DNA of 64,000 nucleotides from Deltaproteobacteria bacterium (GTDB taxonomy: Bacteria; Myxococcota_A; Polyangia; GCA-2747355; JADLHG01). The position numbers and the translations under genes are program-made. Every line of letters begins with the position of its first letter. The first letter of the stretch is position 1. Of this stretch, positions 26,344 through 35,350 are shown in pieces. Where the stretch lies: positions 62,001 to 126,000 of the forward strand of contig JADLHG010000033.1 of the NCBI GenBank assembly GCA_020848905.1, given 5' to 3'. Under the pieces are notes generated by a model. That model was given only the letters and a program-made list of their open reading frames with translations. It had not been told where the DNA came from and did not search any database.

Positions 26344-26344
26344 G

Positions 26345-27289
26345 TCATCTTCCCTTGCGCGAGAGGGCGCGTCGGGCCGCGGCGGCCACGGCGTGCGGGG
26401 TGAGGTCGAAGTATTCGAGCAGCTCGGCCGGGTCCCCCGAGCGTCCGAAGGCCTCGCGAACCGCGACGCGCTCCATCGGGATCGGGCGGCGCCGCAGCAG
26501 CACCTCCCCCACGGCGTCGCCGAGCCCGCCACAGACGTTGTGCTCCTCGGCCGTGACCGCGCACCCCGTCTCCTCGGCGCAGCGGGTGACGAGCGACTCG
26601 TCCACGGGCTTGACCGTGGCGAGGTTCACCACCTGGGCCGAGATCCCCTCGCCGGCGAGGGCCTCGGCAGCCTCGAGGGTCACGTGGACCATCAGGCCGA
26701 CGGCGAAGAGCGTCACGTCCGTGCCGGGGCGTACCACCCACCCCGTGCCGATGCGGAACGGGCGCTCGTCGGCGTAGATCACGGGGAGGTTCTCGCGGGT
26801 GAGGCGGATGTAGACCGGGCCGTCGTACCAGGCTGCCGCCTCCACGGCCTTGCGCGTCTCGACGGCGTCGGCCGGCACGATCACGGTCATGGTCGGGATC
26901 GCGCGCATCACCGCGATGTCCTCGAGCGCCTGGTGCGACGCGCCGTCTTTGCCGACGGTCAGCCCGCCGTGGGTGGCGACGATCTTCACGTTGCACCCCG
27001 GCAGCGCGACGGCGTTGCGGACCTGCTCCCAGCAGCGGCCGGTGATGAAGATCGCGAAGCTCGAGGCGAAGGCGATCTTGCCCGCCATCGACATCCCGGC
27101 GGCGGTGCCGATCAGGTCCTGCTCGCTGATCCCCATGTTGAAGAAGCGGTCGGGGAAGCGGAGGGCGAAGGCCTGGGTGCAGGTGGAGCCGGAGAGGTCG
27201 GCGTCCAGCACCACGACGTCCCGGCTGCGTTCGCCGAGGCGCACCAGCGTGCGGCCGTATTCCTCGCGCGTGGAGAGGATTCTGGTCAT
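26345..27289 (-). CDS. Transketolase, C-terminal (pyrimidine/C) subunit
   Basis: 314 aa from the ATG at 27289, which overlaps the stop of the N-terminal subunit gene (ATGA). It contains the pyrimidine-binding domain (NMGISEQDLIGTAAGMS, with the Glu that activates thiamine) and the C-terminal domain. Transketolase transfers two-carbon units between sugars in the pentose phosphate pathway. Here the enzyme is split into two genes, as in many archaea and some bacteria, rather than the single ~660-aa form. Confidence 0.93.
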   Translation of the reverse strand: MTRILSTREEYGRTLVRLGERSRDVVVLDADLSGSTCTQAFALRFPDRFFNMGISEQDLIGTAAGMSMAGKIAFASSFAIFITGRCWEQVRNAVALPGCNVKIVATHGGLTVGKDGASHQALEDIAVMRAIPTMTVIVPADAVETRKAVEAAAWYDGPVYIRLTRENLPVIYADERPFRIGTGWVVRPGTDVTLFAVGLMVHVTLEAAEALAGEGISAQVVNLATVKPVDESLVTRCAEETGCAVTAEEHNVCGGLGDAVGEVLLRRRPIPMERVAVREAFGRSGDPAELLEYFDLTPHAVAAAARRALSRKGR

Positions 27290-28197
27290 CGATCCGCGGG
27301 GGAGGGTTCGCCGAGCTCGGCGAGGGCCAGCTCCAGCTCGCGCGCGTTCGGCGCCTTGCCGTGCCACCCCACCTGATTCTCGCAGAACGAGACGCCCTTG
27401 CCCTTCACGGTGCGCGCGACGATGACGGTCGGCCGGTCGGTCACCTGCCGAGCCTGGGCCAGCGCCGAGAGGATCGCGTTCACGTCGTGCCCGTCGATCT
27501 CGAGGGCCTGCCAGCCGAAGGCGGCGAACTTAGCGGGGACCGGCTCGACGTTCTTGATGGTGTGTACCGGCCCATCGATCTGCAGGCCGTTCGCGTCGAT
27601 CAGCGCGCAGAGGTTCGCGCTCCGGTAGTGTGCGGCGCTCATCGCCGCCTCCCAGACCTGCCCCTCCTGCAGCTCTCCGTCCCCGAGCAGGGCGTAGACG
27701 CGCGGGCGTTCGGGATGGTCGCGGAGCGCGAGGGCCATGCCGTGCGCGATGCTCAGGCCCTGGCCGAGCGAGCCCGTAGAGGCCTCGACGCCGGGGCAGC
27801 GGCGCGAGTCGGGGTGTCCCTGCAGGATGCTGCCCAGCTGGCGCAGGCGGAGGAGGTCGCGCCCCGTGATGTAGCCGGCCCGATGCAGGACGGCGTAGAG
27901 CGCGGGGGCGGCGTGCCCCTTGCTGAGCACGAAGCGGTCGCGGCCCTTCCAGAACGGCTCCACCGGGAAGTGCCGGAGCTCGTGAAAGTAGAGGCAGGTG
28001 AGAAGCTCCATGCAGGAGAGGGAGCTCCCGGTGTGCCCGGAGCGCGCGTGCGAGATCATCTTCAGCGTCAGGATGCGGAGCTCTCGCGCCAGCACCACGA
28101 GCTCGGCAGGGTCGCGCTGGATCGGGCCGAGGCGCGCGGAGGGCGTTGAGGCCTCCATCGCGAGGGGGCTCGGCCGGATGAGCGGATCATCGCGCAT
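27286..28197 (-). CDS. Transketolase, N-terminal (thiamine diphosphate-binding) subunit
   Basis: 303 aa. ThDP-binding motif GDGELQEGQVWEAAMSAAH with downstream NGLQIDG, and SKGHAAPALYAVL and GSLGQGLSIAHGMAL loops typical of transketolase. ATG at 28197 or at 28158 (Met14) could be the start; AGGTAG lies upstream of the first. The gene overlaps the C-terminal subunit gene by 4 bp and sits 20 bp after the kinase at 28218, so it is probably co-transcribed with it and with prs. Confidence 0.93.
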   Translation of the reverse strand: MRDDPLIRPSPLAMEASTPSARLGPIQRDPAELVVLARELRILTLKMISHARSGHTGSSLSCMELLTCLYFHELRHFPVEPFWKGRDRFVLSKGHAAPALYAVLHRAGYITGRDLLRLRQLGSILQGHPDSRRCPGVEASTGSLGQGLSIAHGMALALRDHPERPRVYALLGDGELQEGQVWEAAMSAAHYRSANLCALIDANGLQIDGPVHTIKNVEPVPAKFAAFGWQALEIDGHDVNAILSALAQARQVTDRPTVIVARTVKGKGVSFCENQVGWHGKAPNARELELALAELGEPSPADR

Positions 28198-28217
28198 GGG
28201 GCATGTAATCTACCTGT

Positions 28218-30449
28218 TTAGTCGAACGGGTCCAGCAGATCGTCGCGGCCCTTCGGGCGCGGGGTCTTGGCCGCCTTCGGGCGCGGTCGGCGGGGGCGGG
28301 GACGCGCGACCGGGGCGGGGCGGCGGCTCTCGGTCGCTCGCGGCGCCTCGACGGCCGGGGCCTGCGCGTCAGGCGGCCCAGCGTCAGCGGCCGTCGTGGC
28401 AGGGGCGAGCGTGACCTCGTAGGTGTGGCGCGAGCGCTCCAGCTTCAGCGAGGTGACCTCGTAGCCGGCGAGATGAAGCTCCAGCTTCTCACCCTTCACG
28501 CTGCCCGGGACCAGCTCGAGCGGTGTCTTGCCGAGCTCCACGCCGTCGGCGGCTCGGTACACGGTGGCGCCTGCAGGGCTCGTGGTGATTCTCAACACGG
28601 CCTCCCCGCGCGTGGCCGCGAACCCGCCGCCACCCACCGCGCGTCCGGCGTCGGCGCCGCGTTGATCTCGGCTGCTCGTTTGCCCGCGGAGCCCGAGGTA
28701 GGCCGCGACGGCGCCGGCGACGACCAGCACCGCGACGATCCCGAGCACGACGAAGGGGGTCTTGCTGCGCGGCAGCGACAGGGCGGAGGTGTCCGCGGGG
28801 GCTACCGTCGCGCCGGCGGACTGGAAGTAGGGGTGGGTGCCTGGCCGCTGCGCTGGCGTCCCGTCTCCCCGGTAGTGGGACCAGTCGGCCGTGCGCGAGC
28901 GGTCGCTCTGGCTGGCCGGGGGCGCGTCCGCCTCGGGCTGCTTCTCGACGGCGGAGGGTACCTCGGCGCTCGGGTGGCGGCTCTCGGCCTGCACCAGCCG
29001 GACGGGCGCGGCTCCGGCGGGGGGGGCGGCGGTCCAGACCCGGGGGTCCATCACCGTCGGCCGTCGGTCCGCGCCGGGGTCGGAGCCCACGTCTCCGATC
29101 ACCGCGATGACGTCCGCGTGTCCGTCGGCGGTGACCTTCACGGCCTGCCCCTCGCCGACGCGAAAGAGGCCCGAGCTGGGTGGTCGTCGCCGCTCGGGCT
29201 GCGCCTCGGCGACGCCGCGCGGCTCGTTCTCCTCGCGAATGGCGTGCCCCAGGGTGATCGGCCCGGTGGCGGAGGCCTTGGGCTTCACCACCGCCGCGGC
29301 AGGCCCGGCCACCTGCGGCGTGACGATCTCTCCGAACATGACGGTGCGCCGCTCTTGCAGGCCGGGCGTGGCCTCGGGGGGCGCCTCCGGCTGCTGCGCG
29401 ACGGTCGGATCCCCGTCGGTCACACCGAACGCCTCACCGAGGTCTTCGGGTGGCGCGGCACCCTCGCGGCAGAGGAAGTCGAGCAGGCTCTCACCGCGCT
29501 GCTCCGCCTGCTGCCACGCCTCGTACTCCGCGCCGAAGAGCCGCCGCACGTGGCGCGAGAGCTCAATGTCGCTCAGGCTGTAGCCCTGCTTCTGCGCGAA
29601 GCGCTCGAGCTCGCGCTGCATCGTCTGGGCGTTCGGGAAGCGCTGGGCGGGATCCCGCGCCAGCGCGCACAGCAGGACCTGCTCGAGGCCCGGCGGGTAG
29701 CCCGGGATCAGCGCGGACGGGCGGCGCACCCAGGCCTTGCTGATCGCCTCGTAGACCTGGATGTCCTGATCGCCGTCGAAGAGGTGTCGCCCGACGGTGC
29801 TCTCCCAGATCGTCGTGCCGAGGGTGAAGACGTCGCTCCGGCGGTCCACCTCGTCGCCCAGCACCTGCTCGGGGGAGAGGTAGCGCACCTTCCCTTTGAT
29901 CAGCCCCGGCTGGGTGAGGCTCATGCGGTTCGCCGCCTTGGCGATGCCGAAGTCGACGAGCTTCACCACTCCGTCGAAGGTGACCATGATGTTGCTCGGG
30001 CTCACGTCCCGGTGGACGATCCCGAGCGGCCGCCCGTCGAGGCCCCGCGCCTCGTGCGCGCAGTGCAGCGCCGAACAGATGCGCACGGCGACGGAGACGA
30101 CGAACGCCGGGGGGAGCGCGGCGCCCCGGTCCTTCAGGCTGCGCTGCACCATCGCCCGCAGGTCGTGGCCGTGGATGTGCTCCATGGCCAGGTAGAAGGA
30201 CGAGCCGACCTGCCCCACGTCGAGAACCTGTCCGATGTGCGGGTGGTTCAGGGTGGCGGCGATGCGCACCTCGTCCTGGAACATGTCGACGAAGGAGCGG
30301 TCCTCGGCGAAGCGCTTGGCCACGACCTTGATGACCGCCAGCCGTTCCACTCCCGCGAGGCCGCTGGAGCGCGCCAGGAAGAGCTCCGCCATTCCGCCGC
30401 GGGCCAGGCGCTTCAGGAGGGTGTACTTGCCGAAGGCGATCTGCGCCAC
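28218..30449 (-). CDS. Ser/Thr protein kinase with membrane span and PEGA domain
   Basis: 743 aa from a GTG. Kinase domain about residues 8-270: RLARGGMAELFLA loop, VIKVVAK lysine, catalytic loop HRDVSPSNIMV (Ser/Asn variant common in myxobacterial kinases), VDFGIAKAA and SPEQ. A Pro/Ala-rich linker follows, then a membrane span (VVLGIVAVLVVAGAVAAYLG) and a PEGA-like domain (LRITTSPAGATVYRA) outside, with a basic Pro-rich tail. The start lacks a Shine-Dalgarno sequence; TATACT ends 7 nt before it, suggesting a leaderless message. The transketolase and prs genes follow on the same strand, so it may be the first gene of that operon. Confidence 0.93.
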   Translation of the reverse strand: MAQIAFGKYTLLKRLARGGMAELFLARSSGLAGVERLAVIKVVAKRFAEDRSFVDMFQDEVRIAATLNHPHIGQVLDVGQVGSSFYLAMEHIHGHDLRAMVQRSLKDRGAALPPAFVVSVAVRICSALHCAHEARGLDGRPLGIVHRDVSPSNIMVTFDGVVKLVDFGIAKAANRMSLTQPGLIKGKVRYLSPEQVLGDEVDRRSDVFTLGTTIWESTVGRHLFDGDQDIQVYEAISKAWVRRPSALIPGYPPGLEQVLLCALARDPAQRFPNAQTMQRELERFAQKQGYSLSDIELSRHVRRLFGAEYEAWQQAEQRGESLLDFLCREGAAPPEDLGEAFGVTDGDPTVAQQPEAPPEATPGLQERRTVMFGEIVTPQVAGPAAAVVKPKASATGPITLGHAIREENEPRGVAEAQPERRRPPSSGLFRVGEGQAVKVTADGHADVIAVIGDVGSDPGADRRPTVMDPRVWTAAPPAGAAPVRLVQAESRHPSAEVPSAVEKQPEADAPPASQSDRSRTADWSHYRGDGTPAQRPGTHPYFQSAGATVAPADTSALSLPRSKTPFVVLGIVAVLVVAGAVAAYLGLRGQTSSRDQRGADAGRAVGGGGFAATRGEAVLRITTSPAGATVYRAADGVELGKTPLELVPGSVKGEKLELHLAGYEVTSLKLERSRHTYEVTLAPATTAADAGPPDAQAPAVEAPRATESRRPAPVARPRPRRPRPKAAKTPRPKGRDDLLDPFD

Positions 30450-30490
30450 CTCGCGGAGTATACCCGATGCCCAGACCCCCGCGACAGGGG

Positions 30491-30509
30491 CCCACCCGTC
30501 GGAGGTGGG
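30491..30509 (-). terminator. Hairpin directly after the HAD hydrolase stop codon
   Basis: On the minus strand CCCACC (30509-30504) pairs with GGTGGG (30496-30491) around a 7-nt loop, starting right after the stop of the HAD gene. A second short GC hairpin (CCCC/GGGG, 30490-30477) follows. There is no U-run, so it may attenuate or protect the 3' end rather than terminate. Confidence 0.3.
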
Positions 30510-31235
30510 TTACGGCTCGGCGCGAAAGTGCGACGCGAGCGCGTCGAGTTCGGGGATGAGGAGCGCCCCGCTCGGTCGAGGCTGCGCGAGCGGGTCGAGG
30601 AGCGCGAACCGCATCCCCGCCGCGCGGGACGCCTCTCCGTCCACGCGGTCGAGGTCGCCGACGTAGACGCACTCCGCCGGCGCGACCCCCAGGCGCTGCG
30701 CGGTCCGCAGCAGGAGCTCCGGGTCCGGCTTGGAGACCCCTTCCAGTCGCGAGTCGAGGTAGGCCGAGAAGAGGTCGAGGACGCCCACCGTGCGGAGCTG
30801 CGCCTCGAGCGCGCCGTCGTTGTTCGACGCCGAGCCCAGGAGAAACCCCCGCGCGCGGAGCCCCTCGAGGAGCGCGCGCAGCCCTGGCCGGGCCCAGTAG
30901 TAGATGTCGCTCTCCCGGGGAAAGGTCTCGGCCGCGGCCTCGGCGAGCGACCGCGCGAGGACCTCCACCGACTCTTCCGCGAGACCGGCGCCGCGTAGCC
31001 AGTGCGAGAACATCCAGGCGCGCACGTCCACCGTCGTGAGGGCGAAGCCGTGGCGGTCCAGGTTCGGCGTCTGGTCGACGACGAAGGCCATCCGGTAGTA
31101 GGCGCGGTAGAGCGTGGGCACGTCCAGGGGCGCGCCGTACGCACGGGTCCCGGCGGCGATCCAGTCCATGTCGGGGTGCACGATCACGCCACCGGCGTCG
31201 AGGATCACGGCCCGTATGCGCGGCTGGTCAGTCAT
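30510..31235 (-). CDS. HAD-superfamily hydrolase (subfamily IA-like)
   Basis: 241 aa. Motif I is DAGGVIVHPD (nucleophile Asp13), motif II is the Ser/Asn in GSASNNDG, motif III Lys is in VSKPDPELL, and motif IV is VGDLDRVDGEA. The cap domain lies between motifs I and II, as in subfamily I enzymes. Motif I lacks the usual second Asp (DxGG), which is common in this branch. It is a cytoplasmic phosphatase or related enzyme of unknown substrate. It sits between two kinase genes on the same strand, 40 bp after the FHA kinase gene. Confidence 0.88.
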   Translation of the reverse strand: MTDQPRIRAVILDAGGVIVHPDMDWIAAGTRAYGAPLDVPTLYRAYYRMAFVVDQTPNLDRHGFALTTVDVRAWMFSHWLRGAGLAEESVEVLARSLAEAAAETFPRESDIYYWARPGLRALLEGLRARGFLLGSASNNDGALEAQLRTVGVLDLFSAYLDSRLEGVSKPDPELLLRTAQRLGVAPAECVYVGDLDRVDGEASRAAGMRFALLDPLAQPRPSGALLIPELDALASHFRAEP

Positions 31236-31275
31236 GGGCGGCGGTGCACGCGCGGTGCGCGGCGGTCAGTAGCGG

Positions 31276-32964
31276 TCAGTGGCGGTTGCGGGCCGCGGGT
31301 TCGAACGGCCGGGTCTCGTGCGCCAGGCGGCAGGAGACGGGGCCGACCTCGACGGTGTCGCCGGGGCTCAGGCGCACGGGGCGCGAGGATTCATCACCGT
31401 TGACGCGCACCGGGAGCCGGCTTCCAGCCTCGGGCTCGAGCCACACGCCGTCCTGTCGTCGCACGAGCCGACCGGAGACGCCGTAGAGCCGGAGCGGGCC
31501 GACCTGGACGCGAAAGCTCACCTCGGCCGAGGGGTCGATGCGCTGCTCGCTGAGCTCCCCGCCCGAGTTGATGACGAGCTTGGGCGGTCCGTCGGGCTCC
31601 CGTGACGCCTCGGCCGCCGGACGAGGGGCAGAAGCGCCGCGGCCGGCCACGAAGCGGATGTGGCAGCTCCCGATGCGGACCTCGTCGCGGTCCTGGAGCC
31701 GACGCGGTTCCGAGATCCGTTCGCCGTTGAGCCACGTGCCGTTCGAGCTGCCGAGGTCCTCGAGCAGGTACTCGCCCTCCTCGTGATAGATGCGGGCGTG
31801 CTGTCGGGAGACGCGGGCGTCGGAGATGGCGAGCTGCCCGGCGCGCCCGATGATCAGCTCGCGGTCGAGCGGCAACAGCTTCTCTCCCTGATCGGTGCGA
31901 ACGACGAGTTGTGCGTGGTCCTGCGCCGCCGGCTGCAGGTCGTGGATCAGGCTGTTGCGCAGGCTGCTGCGGTCCGCGAGGAGGTCCTCGCGCGACAGGT
32001 GGTCCGCCTCGAGACCCGCGTTTCGGTTGCGACGCTGGCCGATGGCGCGCTCCACCAGCACGGCGAGGTGCGACCCGCCGTAGTCCGGGGCGGTGCTCGA
32101 CAGAAACCGCGTGAGGTCCACCTGGAGCGCGTGGGCCGTCTGGTAGCGCTCGGTCGTTCGCGCGGCCAGCGCCTTCAAGACGATCCGGTCGAGGGCGGGC
32201 GGGATCTCCTTGCGCACCGCCGAGGGGGGGCGGATGTCGGCCTTGCGCACGGCCGCGACGAGCTCGCCCACGTTGCCGCTCGCGTAGACCATCTGCGCCG
32301 TCAACATCTCCCACATCACGATCCCCACCGAGAAGATGTCCGTGCGGCGGTCGGCCTTCTGCCCCATGGCCTGTTCCGGGGCCATGTAGTTCACCTTCCC
32401 CTTGATCACCCCGGCCTGGGTCTTGGTGCTCATGTTCGCGGCCTTGGCGATGCCGAAGTCCACGACCTTCACCTCGCCGGCGCGCGAGACCAGGATGTTC
32501 TGGGGGCTGATGTCTCGGTGAACGATATTCAGCGGCTGGTTGGTCTTGTCCTTGCGCGTGTGGGCGTAGTGCAGGCCGGCCGCGATCTGGCGGCCGATGT
32601 AGGCCACGGCCTCGATAGGCAGTCGCTCGCCGACGGAGTGCAGGCCGTTGACGAGCTCGAGCACGTCGCAGCCGTCCACGAACTCCATCGCGATGTAATA
32701 GATGCCGTTCGATTGCCCGAGGTCGAAGACCTGGGCGATGTTCACGTGCGACAGGCCGACGGTGATCTTGGCCTCGTCGATGAGCATCTGGATGAAGCGG
32801 TCTTCACCCGCATACTCGGGGTTGATGACCTTCAGCGCGAGGAGCTTCTCGAAGCCGGCCAGGCCGCGCGCCTTCGCCAGGTAGATCTGCGCCATCCCGC
32901 CGCCTCCGATGGGGCGGATGATGTGATAGGCGCCGAATTCGGTGTTGGGGGCGAGTTGGGGCAT
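31276..32964 (-). CDS. Ser/Thr protein kinase with C-terminal FHA domain(s)
   Basis: 562 aa. Kinase domain about residues 12-275: IGGGGMAQIYLA, ALKVINPE lysine, HRDISPQNILV catalytic loop, VDFGIAKAA and APEQ. Residues about 345-435 are a canonical FHA phosphothreonine-binding domain (LIIGRAGQLAISDARVSRQH with GSSNGTWLNG). A second FHA-like or beta-rich segment follows at about 470-555 (RVNGDESSRPVRLSPGDTVEVG) but lacks the SxxH core. There is no transmembrane segment, so it is soluble. An FHA module on the kinase suggests that it binds phosphorylated partners or itself. It precedes the HAD hydrolase. Confidence 0.93.
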   Translation of the reverse strand: MPQLAPNTEFGAYHIIRPIGGGGMAQIYLAKARGLAGFEKLLALKVINPEYAGEDRFIQMLIDEAKITVGLSHVNIAQVFDLGQSNGIYYIAMEFVDGCDVLELVNGLHSVGERLPIEAVAYIGRQIAAGLHYAHTRKDKTNQPLNIVHRDISPQNILVSRAGEVKVVDFGIAKAANMSTKTQAGVIKGKVNYMAPEQAMGQKADRRTDIFSVGIVMWEMLTAQMVYASGNVGELVAAVRKADIRPPSAVRKEIPPALDRIVLKALAARTTERYQTAHALQVDLTRFLSSTAPDYGGSHLAVLVERAIGQRRNRNAGLEADHLSREDLLADRSSLRNSLIHDLQPAAQDHAQLVVRTDQGEKLLPLDRELIIGRAGQLAISDARVSRQHARIYHEEGEYLLEDLGSSNGTWLNGERISEPRRLQDRDEVRIGSCHIRFVAGRGASAPRPAAEASREPDGPPKLVINSGGELSEQRIDPSAEVSFRVQVGPLRLYGVSGRLVRRQDGVWLEPEAGSRLPVRVNGDESSRPVRLSPGDTVEVGPVSCRLAHETRPFEPAARNRH

Positions 32965-33060
32965 CTCGGCGTTTCGTGCCCCATTGTCGCACGGGCGACG
33001 CTACGGGCTCAAGTTGGGCCGCTCGAGACGGGCCGCGCGAGCCCCCCCGGCGGGAAGCCG

Positions 33061-35151
33061 TCAGCTCTCGGCGGCGGCGTTCACCTCGGCCGTCAGCCGC
33101 TCGAGCTCCGCCTGCTGGTGTTCCCAGCGGCCGTAGAGCTCCTCGAGCTTGCGCCGGTTCTCCTCGTAACGGGTCATGGTCTGCCGGAAGACCTCCTTGT
33201 GGGTGTAGAGCTCGGGGTCCGCCAGCTTCGGTTCGAGCTCCTTCTGATCGCTTTCGAGCGCGCCGATGCGCTGCTCGAGGGAGGCGAGGACCTTCCGGGC
33301 CTCACCCGTATGCCTGGATAGCTCGTTGCGCCGGTCGGCCTCCCGCCGCTTGCGCTCCTTGCGCTCCTGGCTGGATTCGCGGCGGGCTCCGTCGTCTTCC
33401 TCGGCCGATGCCGATGCCCGGTTCTCGGCGCGGGCCGGTGGGCTGTCGGGCGGTTTCGGCGCGCCCTTGCGACCCGCGTCGCCCTTGACCGGCGCCGGCC
33501 GCCGGCCGTTGTTGCCCCCGGCGGGCGCCGGCTCCACGGCTTGCGTCCGCGCGAAGTAGTCGTCGAGGTTCCCGAGGTGCTCGACCACCTGGCCGTCGCC
33601 GGTCAGGTCCCAGATCTTGGTCGCCAGGCGGTTCAGGAAGCTCGAGTTGTGCGAGACGAAGACGAGCGTGCCGTCGAAGGAGGCGAGCGCCTCGGCCAGC
33701 GCCTCCGAGGCAGCGATGTCCAGGTGGTTCGTCGGCTCGTCCATGAGGAGCAGGTTCCCCGGCTTGGCGAGGAGCCGCGCGAGCAGGACCCGCGCGCGCT
33801 CGCCCCCCGAGAGGACCCCGACCGCCTTGTCCACGTCGTCCCCCGAGAAGAGGAACGAGCCGCACATGCCGCGGACCGCGCTCTCGCCCAGGTTCGGCAC
33901 GATGCGCCAGACCTCCTCGAGCACGGTGCGCTTACGGTCCAGGAGCTCCGTGTGGTGCTGTGCGTAGTAGCCGACCTCGACGTTCGCGCCGAAGCGGATC
34001 GTGCCTCCGTCGGGCTTGAGCTCGCCGGCCAGCATCTTGAGCAGCGTGGTCTTGCCGACGCCGTTCACGCCCAGAATCGCGACGCGGTCCCCCGCCTGGA
34101 CCGTGCGCGAGAAGTTCTCGTACAGGCGGAGCTCCCCGTAGCTCTTGCACAGCCCCTCGATGATGATGGCGTCGCGCCCGGTGCGCGTCGTCGGGGGGAA
34201 GTGGAAGTTCAGCCGCCGCGGGCGAGCCACCGGCTGCTCGATCTCCTTCTCCATGCGCTCGATCTGCTTGGCGCGGCTCTGCGCCTGCCTCGCCTTGCTG
34301 GCCTTGGCCTTGAAACGGTCCACGAAGCGCTGCAGCTCGCGGATCTCGCGGTCCCGGTTGCGGGCCCGCGCCTCGAGGATCTCCTCCTCCGCGGCGCGCT
34401 GCTTGAGGTAGTCGTCGTAGTTGCCCTTGTAGCTCCTCACCCCCTCGGGCTCGAAGCTGACCACGCGGTGGATGTGGCGGTTCAGGAACTGGCGGTCGTG
34501 GCAGATGAGCGCGAGCGCGCTCTTGCAGGTGGCGAGGAAGCCGTCCAGCCAGCGCACCGACGGCACGTCCAGGTGGTTCGTCGGCTCGTCGAGAAAGAGC
34601 GCGTCGGGGTTCTGGAAGAGCAGCCCCGCGAGCGCGGCCCGCATCTTCCACCCGCCGGAGAGCTCGCGCGTCGGCCGTCCGAGATCCTGCTCGCGGAAGC
34701 CGAGCCCGACGAGCAGGCGGATCGCCTGTCGCTCGTTGAAGTAGGTGTCGAAGTGATCCACCTGCTCCTGCAGCTCGGAGAGGTGCCGGGCGAGCTCGAG
34801 CTGCTCCTCCTCGTCGGTCTCGGAGGCGAGCGCCTCCTCCGCGGCGGCCAGGCGCCCCGCGATCTCCTCGCGACCCGGGACGGTGGCGAGGACCGAGCCG
34901 AGCACCGTTTCGCCGGCCAGCTCGAGCACGTCCTGCGGGAGGTAGCCGATGCGGCAGCCGCGTCGCGGTCGCACCGACCCGCCGTCGAGGCCCTGCGCTC
35001 CCGCGAGTACGCGCAGCAGCGTGGACTTGCCCGAGCCGTTGGCCCCCACGAGGCCGATGCGCTCACCTTCGCCCACACGGAGGTTGACGTGCCGCAGGAT
35101 TTCCTGGCCACCGAAGGAGAGGACCCCTTGCTCGAGGACAATCAGACTCAT
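33061..35151 (-). CDS. ABC-F family ATPase (YheS/Uup-like)
   Basis: 696 aa. Two ABC domains, each with Walker A (GANGSGKST; GVNGVGKTT), signature (LSGGWKMR; LSGGERAR) and Walker B (LDEPTNHLD; MDEPTNHLD), with a linker rich in Lys/Arg/Glu between. There are no membrane segments, as expected for ABC-F ribosome-associated translation factors. Residues about 520-696 form a long charged coiled-coil-like tail with a Pro/Gly linker. The start lacks a Shine-Dalgarno sequence; a candidate promoter places transcription start about 2 nt before the ATG. It is divergent from the zinc-ribbon kinase. Confidence 0.94.
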   Translation of the reverse strand: MSLIVLEQGVLSFGGQEILRHVNLRVGEGERIGLVGANGSGKSTLLRVLAGAQGLDGGSVRPRRGCRIGYLPQDVLELAGETVLGSVLATVPGREEIAGRLAAAEEALASETDEEEQLELARHLSELQEQVDHFDTYFNERQAIRLLVGLGFREQDLGRPTRELSGGWKMRAALAGLLFQNPDALFLDEPTNHLDVPSVRWLDGFLATCKSALALICHDRQFLNRHIHRVVSFEPEGVRSYKGNYDDYLKQRAAEEEILEARARNRDREIRELQRFVDRFKAKASKARQAQSRAKQIERMEKEIEQPVARPRRLNFHFPPTTRTGRDAIIIEGLCKSYGELRLYENFSRTVQAGDRVAILGVNGVGKTTLLKMLAGELKPDGGTIRFGANVEVGYYAQHHTELLDRKRTVLEEVWRIVPNLGESAVRGMCGSFLFSGDDVDKAVGVLSGGERARVLLARLLAKPGNLLLMDEPTNHLDIAASEALAEALASFDGTLVFVSHNSSFLNRLATKIWDLTGDGQVVEHLGNLDDYFARTQAVEPAPAGGNNGRRPAPVKGDAGRKGAPKPPDSPPARAENRASASAEEDDGARRESSQERKERKRREADRRNELSRHTGEARKVLASLEQRIGALESDQKELEPKLADPELYTHKEVFRQTMTRYEENRRKLEELYGRWEHQQAELERLTAEVNAAAES

Positions 35152-35159
35152 GCTCGGCT

Positions 35160-35188
35160 GTTATAGCGGGCGGTATTCGGTTTGACCA
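35160..35188 (-). promoter_or_regulatory. Promoter of the ABC-F gene with near-leaderless placement
   Basis: On the minus strand TGGTCA (35188-35183) and TATAAC (35165-35160) are separated by 17 bp. The -10 box has five of six consensus bases. Transcription would begin near 35153, only about 2 nt before the ATG at 35151-35149, and no ribosome-binding site is present. Confidence 0.5.
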
Positions 35189-35247
35189 CTGCCTCGACCG
35201 GCGAGCGCGGAACGCGTCCGCGGGCGCGCGCGCGGACCGCACGACGA

Positions 35248-35276
35248 TTTACAAAGCCGTGACGTATTACTAGCAT
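35248..35276 (+). promoter_or_regulatory. Sigma70-type promoter of the zinc-ribbon kinase gene
   Basis: TTTACA (35248-35253) and TAGCAT (35271-35276) with a 17-bp spacer, matching 5 and 4 of 6 consensus bases in an otherwise GC-rich region. The start would be near 35283, giving a leader of about 68 nt. An inverted repeat, GCATAG (35273-35278) and CTATGC (35302-35307), overlaps the -10 box and encloses two direct CTCGCGG copies 12 bp apart; it could be an operator or a leader hairpin. Confidence 0.5.
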
Positions 35277-35350
35277 AGGGCTCGCGGCGCAACTCGCGGT
35301 ACTATGCAGCACGCAGGCCCAAGACCCTCTCGGTCCCTCGAGGTAGAGCG

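Noticed and set aside
30510-31235. HAD hydrolase as an inactive pseudo-enzyme because motif I is DxGG
   Set aside because: Loss of the second Asp in motif I is frequent in this HAD branch and the other motifs are intact.
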